In this document: in pieces, positions 9,063 through 12,615 of the stretch | Position numbering within the stretch: position 1 is the stretch's first letter | How the letters are laid out: every line of letters starts with the position of its first letter | DNA from: Chloroflexota bacterium | GTDB taxonomy: Bacteria; Chloroflexota; Dehalococcoidia; DSTF01; RBG-16-68-14 | Direction of reading: 5' to 3' | Length of the DNA stretch: 12,615 nt | Assembly: GCA_022563135.1 (NCBI GenBank) | Contig: JADFNZ010000036.1 | Coordinates: 1-12,615 of the forward strand | Position numbers and translations under genes: made by a program | Notes under the pieces: generated by a model | What the model was told of the DNA's origin: nothing | The model's input: the letters and a program-made list of their open reading frames with translations, nothing else | Databases searched by the model: none

Positions 9063-9944
9063 TCAGCCGGCGCGGTGCAGCGCCAGCGCCGCCCGCAGCG
9101 CCGCGAGCGCCACCTCCATCTGCCCATCGTCCGGGTCGCGCGTGGTGAGCGCCTGGAGCGCCAAGTTCGGACGAAAGAGCCAGCCAGCGAGGCTGGGATG
9201 TTCGCTCCCGAGCCGGATCGCCTCATAGCTGAGGCCGGCGATCAGCGGCGTCAGCGCCAGCCGGGAGAGGAGCCGGCGGCCCATCGGCTGCGGCCCGAGC
9301 GCGGCGTACAGGATCGATGACACCACGGACGTGGTCAGCAGAAAGCTGGTGCCGCAGCGTACGTGCGCATTCGGGAAGCGCCTGAGCGACTCCACCTCCA
9401 GGGGCTGGTCCGCCTCATACGCCTGGATCGCCCGGTGTTCCGCGCCGTGGTACCCGAAGACGCGCTGCACCTGCGGCAGCCGGCCGATCGCCCGCAGATA
9501 GCCGACGAGCGTACCCGTGCGCACAACGCCTTCGAGGAGCGCGCCCAGCCTGGATGAGCCAACGCGGCGCTCGATCTGGCGCGTCAGCGCGGCCGGGCCG
9601 AGCATGAAGAGCGCTAGGGCGAAGCCCATCGATACCGCCGTCGTCGCCCGCACCTCGCGTTCGCTCGGCTCCTCGGGCTCCCTGCCCGCGGCCACCTGAG
9701 CCGACCAGACCATCGCCCGCATCCCCTGCGTGAGCGTCTCACCGAGCGCGGAGACGCCACGCAGGATGGGAACGCCCCGAAAGCGGGGAGCAGCGTCGTT
9801 CTCCTCAGTCCGATACGCGAGCTCTCCGTCCGGCTTCCGCACGCAGACCGCCATCCCCTGCGGCCCGCGGATCATCACGCCTTCGATCACCGCCTGGCCG
9901 CCGAGCGTGCGCGGCAGGGCGGGCGCTTCGTCGTTCGTAGACAT
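9063..9944 (-). CDS. DUF1385 family membrane protein
   Basis: With the start at 9944 the product has 293 residues and all landmarks of DUF1385 (YqhQ-like): GGQAVIEGVMIRGP (15-28), GYHGAEHRAI (164-173), HVRCGTSFL (194-202) and the C-terminal LTTRDPDDGQMEVA (266-279). Hydrophobic stretches at about 103-121, 199-217 and 226-241 suggest an integral membrane protein. The biochemical function of the family is unknown. The open frame extends upstream to 10118, but that part crosses the rpmE 3' end and the terminator, so it is not used. A promoter lies directly before the ATG (see 9954-9982). Adjacency to rpmE is commonly seen in several phyla; the prfA gene often found next is not here. Confidence 0.9.
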   Translation of the reverse strand: MSTNDEAPALPRTLGGQAVIEGVMIRGPQGMAVCVRKPDGELAYRTEENDAAPRFRGVPILRGVSALGETLTQGMRAMVWSAQVAAGREPEEPSEREVRATTAVSMGFALALFMLGPAALTRQIERRVGSSRLGALLEGVVRTGTLVGYLRAIGRLPQVQRVFGYHGAEHRAIQAYEADQPLEVESLRRFPNAHVRCGTSFLLTTSVVSSILYAALGPQPMGRRLLSRLALTPLIAGLSYEAIRLGSEHPSLAGWLFRPNLALQALTTRDPDDGQMEVALAALRAALALHRAG

Positions 9945-9953
9945 CTCCGAGGT

Positions 9954-9982
9954 ACGATAGCGGGAGCCGCCGTGGGGGTCAA
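9954..9982 (-). promoter_or_regulatory. promoter of the DUF1385 gene, probably giving a leaderless mRNA
   Basis: TTGACC (9977-9982), a 17-bp spacer and TATCGT (9954-9959) read on the minus strand. Only 9 nt separate the -10 box from the ATG at 9944, so transcription should begin 1-3 nt before or at the start codon. The GGAG that touches the ATG is too close to act as a normal ribosome binding site. Confidence 0.6.
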
Positions 9983-9990
9983 CGGCGACA

Positions 9991-10020
9991 CGAAGAGAAA
10001 CGGGCCGGGGTGCCCGGCCC
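9991..10020 (-). terminator. intrinsic terminator after rpmE
   Basis: A perfect 8-bp GC stem (GGGCCGGG with CCCGGCCC, 10002-10020) closes a 3-nt loop just after the rpmE stop. On the minus strand it is followed by GTTTCTCTTCG (9991-10001), a pyrimidine-rich tail. It separates the ribosomal protein operon from the DUF1385 gene. Confidence 0.75.
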
Positions 10021-10027
10021 TGCGTCG

Positions 10028-10231
10028 CTAGTCCTTGATACCGTAGCGGCGCTTGAACCGCTCGACGCGGCCCGCCGTATCGACGATGCGCTGCTCGCCC
10101 GTGAAGTAGGGGTGGCACTTACTGCACACCTCAATGTGCAGGTCCGCCTTCGTCGCCCGCGTCTGGAAGGTGTTGCCGCAGGCGCAGCGCACTGTGGCCT
10201 CGACGTAGTCTGGGTGGATCTCCGGCTTCAT
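10028..10231 (-). CDS. rpmE: 50S ribosomal protein L31 (zinc-binding type)
   Basis: The 67-residue protein opens MKPEIHPDY, the standard L31 start, and is of full normal length. C16-x-C18 and C36-x-x-C39 make the zinc-binding (C+) form, and the end [11 protein letters not shown] matches the family. L31 sits on the large subunit near the central protuberance and bridges to the small subunit; C+ forms also act as a zinc store in some bacteria. Upstream AAAGGAAG is rather far from the ATG (about 14 nt from the core), so initiation may be modest. The gene follows rpmA after a 130-bp gap filled by palindromic repeats and is closed by a strong terminator. Confidence 0.97.
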   Translation of the reverse strand: MKPEIHPDYVEATVRCACGNTFQTRATKADLHIEVCSKCHPYFTGEQRIVDTAGRVERFKRRYGIKD

Positions 10232-10260
10232 CGCTCTCTGCTTCTTCCTTTGTTCATCGG

Positions 10261-10352
10261 AAAGGCTCCAGCCTGCACCGTTTCTACTCCGTGGAACAGG
10301 CCTCCGCCTGCTCCGCTTCTACTCCGTGGGACAGGCTTCAGCCTGTCGCGCT
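10261..10352. repeat. tandem 35-bp palindromic (REP-like) repeat between rpmA and rpmE
   Basis: Three AGGC-N4-GCCT cores start at 10263, 10298 and 10333, exactly 35 bp apart. Units 1 and 2 agree at 29 of 35 bases, sharing TTCTACTCCGTGG; unit 3 is partial. Unit 3 has the longest palindrome: GACAGGCT-TC-AGCCTGTC (10330-10347), an 8-bp stem with a 2-nt loop. In RNA these would be three successive hairpins between the rpmA and rpmE cistrons, possibly affecting mRNA stability. No REP-associated transposase is seen. Confidence 0.8.
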
Positions 10353-10361
10353 CCACGAACC

Positions 10362-10619
10362 CTAGCCGGCGTACACGCTCACCTTCTTGCGCCGGGGCTT
10401 CGCATACGGCTCGAACTTCACCCGCCCCTCAATGAGCGAGTAGATCGTGAAGTCGCGGCCCAGGCCCACGTTCTTGCCGGGGTGGATGCGCGTGCCGCGC
10501 TGGCGCAGGATGATCGTGCCCGGCCGCACCAGCTCGCCGCCGTAACGCTTGATACCCAGCCGCTTGGACTGGCTATCGCGACCGTTTCGTGTGCTGCCGC
10601 CGCCCTTCTTGTGAGCCAT
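10362..10619 (-). CDS. rpmA: 50S ribosomal protein L27
   Basis: The 85-residue product begins [16 protein letters not shown] and continues [21 protein letters not shown] and GRDFTIYSL, all standard L27 blocks. Its basic N-terminal tail reaches toward the peptidyl transferase centre. There is no cleavable N-terminal extension of the Firmicutes type; the mature sequence begins directly. The start is 6 bp after the rplU stop, with GGAG inside the rplU 3' end at 9 nt, consistent with coupled translation in the usual rplU-rpmA order. Confidence 0.98.
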   Translation of the reverse strand: MAHKKGGGSTRNGRDSQSKRLGIKRYGGELVRPGTIILRQRGTRIHPGKNVGLGRDFTIYSLIEGRVKFEPYAKPRRKKVSVYAG

Positions 10620-10625
10620 AGCGTG

Positions 10626-11387
10626 CTACTCCGTCTCTTCCGAACTCTTCCGCCGAGGCGTCCGGCGTCTCGTCGGCTTCTTTTCCGCAGCGCCGCCCTC
10701 AGCATCATCGGACTTCGCCGTCCGGCGCCTCGCCGGCCGCTTCGCTGTTTCTTCAGCGGTCGAGGCCTCGCCCTTCGCCGGCTCTTCAGTGCCGGCCTTC
10801 TTGCGGGTCCGGCGCTTGGGCGGCGCTTCGACGGATGCCTCCGCAGCCGGAGCCTCGGCGTCGGCCTTCTTGCGCGTTCGTCGCTTGGGCGCAGCCGCCT
10901 CGCCCGCCGGCGCTTCTTCGGCCGCCTTGCGGCGCGTGCGGCGTCGTGGTGGCGCCGCGGCCTCCGCGGTCGGCGTTCCCGCGGTCCCTATTGCGGCGTC
11001 AGCCGGCGGCTGCTCTTCATCGGCCTTTCGCCTGCGGCGGCGCTTCGGCTTCGCTGCCGCCTTCGGCTCCTGGCCGGGGCGCAGGATCTCGATCACCGAT
11101 AGCCGCGTGTAGCCCTGGCGGTGGCCGGTCTTCTTGCGTGTCCGTACCTTGGACTTGTACTTGAAGACGATGATCTTCTTCGCCCGGCCGTGCGCCTGCA
11201 CCTCCGTGAGGACGCGCGCGCCTTCGATGACAGGCGTGCCGATGGTCACGGTACCGTTGTCCGCGAGGAGGAGGACATCGTTCAACTCCACGGTGGCGCC
11301 CTCCTCTGCTGGGAGGCGATCCACGGTGATGACGCTGCCTTCCTCGACGCGCTCTTGCCTACCACCGGTGCGGACGATTGCGTACAT
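10626..11387 (-). CDS. rplU: 50S ribosomal protein L21 with a long Lys/Arg/Ala-rich C-terminal tail
   Basis: Residues 1-103 are a complete L21: MYAIVRTGGRQ, DVLLLADNG, GARVLTEV and the signature YKSKVRTRKKTGHRQGYT (77-94), ending SVIEILRPG. Ordinary L21 stops near here (about 103 residues). This protein continues for about 150 residues of low-complexity basic sequence with repeated blocks: PRRRTRRKA (147-155), PKRRTRKKA (167-175 and 190-198) and PTRRRTPRRK (238-247), separated by acidic Ala/Glu/Pro linkers. The tail resembles histone H1-like or AT-hook-type disordered tails. The chosen ATG (11385-11387) begins the L21 domain; the longer frame to 11507 would run through the promoter. L21 binds 23S rRNA; the tail's role is unknown. 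Confidence 0.95.
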   Translation of the reverse strand: MYAIVRTGGRQERVEEGSVITVDRLPAEEGATVELNDVLLLADNGTVTIGTPVIEGARVLTEVQAHGRAKKIIVFKYKSKVRTRKKTGHRQGYTRLSVIEILRPGQEPKAAAKPKRRRRRKADEEQPPADAAIGTAGTPTAEAAAPPRRRTRRKAAEEAPAGEAAAPKRRTRKKADAEAPAAEASVEAPPKRRTRKKAGTEEPAKGEASTAEETAKRPARRRTAKSDDAEGGAAEKKPTRRRTPRRKSSEETE

Positions 11388-11401
11388 GACGTTAGCAATC
11401 C

Positions 11402-11431
11402 ATCTTATCGGCCCGCCGCCGACTGGGTCAA
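11402..11431 (-). promoter_or_regulatory. promoter of the rplU-rpmA-rpmE operon
   Basis: TTGACC (11426-11431), an 18-bp spacer and TAAGAT (11402-11407) on the minus strand. The -10 box ends 14 nt before the rplU ATG, so the leader would be only about 7 nt and lacks a normal Shine-Dalgarno. Confidence 0.65.
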
Positions 11432-11441
11432 ACTCGCCGCT

Positions 11442-11469
11442 CGACCCACGACCCACGACCCACGACCCC
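11442..11469. repeat. heptamer tandem repeat (CGACCCA, four units)
   Basis: Four consecutive 7-bp units start at 11442, 11449, 11456 and 11463; the last ends CCC instead of CCA. The array lies just upstream of the rplU -35 box and 14 bp from the stop of the TolB-like gene. Likely a slippage-prone microsatellite; a regulatory role is possible but unproven. Confidence 0.85.
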
Positions 11470-11482
11470 GGACCAGCGGCCC

Positions 11483-12499
11483 CTACCGAGCCTGCCTCGC
11501 ATACCATACCGCGCCACCCATCGCTGCCAGCAGCAGCACGACTACCACAACGATGGCGCCGACAATCTTCAGCGTATCTACCGTGCCCCCGCCCGAACCC
11601 ACCCGGACCTGCCAGTCCGGCGCGGCGTCAACCGCCGGGTCGCTCGTGAGCTGCGTTTGGCCGCTCCCGTCCGCCTGCATAACGTAGACCTCCTCGTTGC
11701 CGGTGCGGAAGCTGGTGAAGGTGATCTGCGTCCCGTCCGGCGCCCAGTTCGGCACGAAGTCGAAGCCGATCGCATTACTGACGTTCGTGATCGCAGTACC
11801 GTCCGCGTTCATTACGTAGATATCGCGGTTGGGCCCGCGCTCGCTCTCGAAGGCGATCTTCGAACTGCCCGGCGACCACGCGGGGTGCGCGTCCCACGAT
11901 GGGTGTTGGCTCAGGTTCGTCTGGCCGCTGCCATCCACGTTCATCACGTAGACCTCGCGGTTGCCATCCCGGTCGCTGTGGAAGGCGATCTTCGCCCCAT
12001 CCGGCGACCAGGCTGGCTTCTCGTCCATCGCGGCGTTGTTGGTGAGGCGGGTCTGCCCGCTGCCGTCAGCGTTCATTACGTATACCTCGAAGTTGCCATC
12101 GCGGGCGCTGACGAAAGCGATCTGCGTCCCGTCCGGCGACCAGGCAGGCGTCACGTCCAAGGTCGCGTTGTTGGTCAGGTTCGTCACCGCACTGCCGTCC
12201 CCGTTCATCAGGTAGATCTCCAGATCGCCGTCGCGAGCGGTCTCGAACGCCAGTTGCGTGCCGTCCGGCGACCACGCCGGCGCCACATCGAAGGCTGGGT
12301 GGTTGGTGATGTTCGTCTGGCCACTGCCGTCGGGTTTCATCACGAAGATGTCGAAGTTGCCCGTGCGTTCGCTGCGAAAGGCGATCTTGCCGTTGGCGCC
12401 GGGGAACCCTGCGGCGTCGCGCGGCAACGCGATCCCGAAAAGCGCCGCAGCCCCCAGCGCTGCGAGCATGAGTAGTGCCAGTAGATATCGGGTGCGCAT
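11483..12499 (-). CDS. TolB-like six-bladed beta-propeller protein, exported and membrane-anchored
   Basis: The 338-residue protein (start chosen at 12499) opens with a signal or anchor sequence (MRTRYLLALLMLAALG, hydrophobic to about residue 25). It then has six PD40/WD40-like repeats of about 44 residues (about 37-300), each of the form G-x-x-IAF-x-S-x-R-x-G-N-x-E-[VI]-YVMN-x-DGSGQT-x-LT followed by PAWSPDG. Six repeats fit the TolB propeller fold. A glycine-rich linker leads to a C-terminal membrane helix (about 310-333, VGAIVVVVVLLLAAMGG) and a short basic end. The likely topology is an extracytoplasmic propeller. TolB itself works with Pal, but no tol-pal genes are here, so binding of glycans or proteins outside the cell is only a guess. 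It has its own promoter and a strong GGAGG. Confidence 0.85.
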   Translation of the reverse strand: MRTRYLLALLMLAALGAAALFGIALPRDAAGFPGANGKIAFRSERTGNFDIFVMKPDGSGQTNITNHPAFDVAPAWSPDGTQLAFETARDGDLEIYLMNGDGSAVTNLTNNATLDVTPAWSPDGTQIAFVSARDGNFEVYVMNADGSGQTRLTNNAAMDEKPAWSPDGAKIAFHSDRDGNREVYVMNVDGSGQTNLSQHPSWDAHPAWSPGSSKIAFESERGPNRDIYVMNADGTAITNVSNAIGFDFVPNWAPDGTQITFTSFRTGNEEVYVMQADGSGQTQLTSDPAVDAAPDWQVRVGSGGGTVDTLKIVGAIVVVVVLLLAAMGGAVWYARQAR

Positions 12500-12505
12500 G
12501 GCGCC

Positions 12506-12510
12506 CCTCC
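12506..12510 (-). promoter_or_regulatory. Shine-Dalgarno deciding the TolB-like start
   Basis: GGAGG on the minus strand, 6 nt before the ATG at 12499. It favours this start over the upstream TTG at 12571, which coincides with a -35 box and would place non-signal residues ahead of the signal sequence. Confidence 0.75.
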
Positions 12511-12542
12511 CTCGCCTGATACTGCGCGGGGGCAGTGGCGAA

Positions 12543-12571
12543 ACGGTATCGCCTCCGCGCCAGGCCGTCAA
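12543..12571 (-). promoter_or_regulatory. promoter of the TolB-like gene
   Basis: TTGACG (12566-12571), a 17-bp spacer and TACCGT (12543-12548) on the minus strand, the same TTGACN-17-TANNNT design seen at the TetR and DUF1385 promoters. The leader would be about 37 nt and includes the GGAGG site. Confidence 0.55.
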
Positions 12572-12579
12572 CCATGAAA

Positions 12580-12599
12580 CGCCCTTCGGCCGTCGGGCG
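12580..12599 (-). terminator. possible terminator hairpin of an upstream gene
   Basis: CGCCC (12580-12584) and GGGCG (12595-12599) pair around a 10-nt loop that is itself partly self-complementary (CGGCCG). On the minus strand it is followed by TTTC. The stem is short, and the gene it would serve is outside the window. Confidence 0.3.
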
Positions 12600-12605
12600 C
12601 TACAC

Positions 12606-12614
12606 TGCTATACT
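12606..12614 (+). promoter_or_regulatory. possible extended -10 element facing out of the window
   Basis: TGCTATACT on the plus strand matches the extended -10 form (TG-N-TATACT). No good -35 box lies 17 bp upstream, which is tolerated for extended -10 promoters. It would drive a divergent gene to the right of the window; nothing else supports it. Confidence 0.3.
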
Positions 12615-12615
12615 C

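Noticed and set aside
9945..10118. Upstream extension of the DUF1385 frame
   Set aside because: It would overlap the rpmE 3' end, the terminator hairpin and the promoter, and adds no conserved residues; the family start is near the GGQAVIEG motif.
10261..10352. Short CRISPR array
   Set aside because: The whole 35-bp unit repeats, including what would be spacers; units are imperfect and no cas genes are present.
11388..11507. Upstream extension of the L21 frame
   Set aside because: It runs through the heptamer repeat and the promoter boxes, and L21 proteins begin at MYAIV.
11483..12390. Repeats of about 132 bp as a mobile or tandem DNA element
   Set aside because: They are the coding repeats of the beta-propeller, with conserved protein motif and frame.
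12500..12571. TTG start for the TolB-like gene at 12571
   Set aside because: The TTG is part of a -35 box, and the ATG at 12499 has a GGAGG at 6 nt followed by a proper signal sequence.

Overview
This is a GC-rich bacterial chromosomal segment in which every credible gene lies on the minus strand, so the window is read here from right to left. The rplU-rpmA-rpmE ribosomal genes followed by a DUF1385 membrane protein, together with a large set of acyl-CoA dehydrogenases (ACADs) and GC-rich coding, suggest a member of the Chloroflexota (possibly a Dehalococcoidia-like lineage) or a similar high-GC group. This placement is inference; no rRNA or other phylogenetic marker is present.

Right part (about 9060-12615): a secreted or membrane-anchored TolB-like six-bladed propeller protein; then rplU (L21 with an unusual 150-residue basic tail), rpmA (L27), a tandem 35-bp palindromic repeat, rpmE (zinc-type L31) and a strong GC hairpin terminator; then a DUF1385 membrane protein with its own promoter placed so close to the ATG that the mRNA is probably leaderless.

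Left part (1-9018): one tightly packed operon. A clear TTGACA-17-TAGGTT promoter with a 6-4-6 inverted repeat downstream of it precedes a TetR-family regulator. The regulator is followed at very short spacings by ACAD-5, ACAD-4, ACAD-3, ACAD-2, a PEP-utilising-enzyme mobile-domain protein without an ATP-grasp domain, ACAD-1, a pterin-4a-carbinolamine dehydratase-like protein overlapping by ATGA, and, after a 96-bp gap with a hairpin, the first codons of a sixth ACAD that runs off the window. The five complete ACADs are paralogues. All carry the catalytic glutamate in an LD[FY]ER motif (as in isovaleryl-CoA dehydrogenase) and none has Glu at the position used by medium-chain ACAD.

The simplest reading is an autorepressed, acyl-CoA-responsive catabolic operon for branched, cyclic or otherwise unusual acyl groups, with a phosphotransfer-type protein and a pterin enzyme of unknown role built into it. 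No CRISPR array, tRNA, rRNA, transposase or phage gene was seen. No gene-free stretch exceeds 300 bases.
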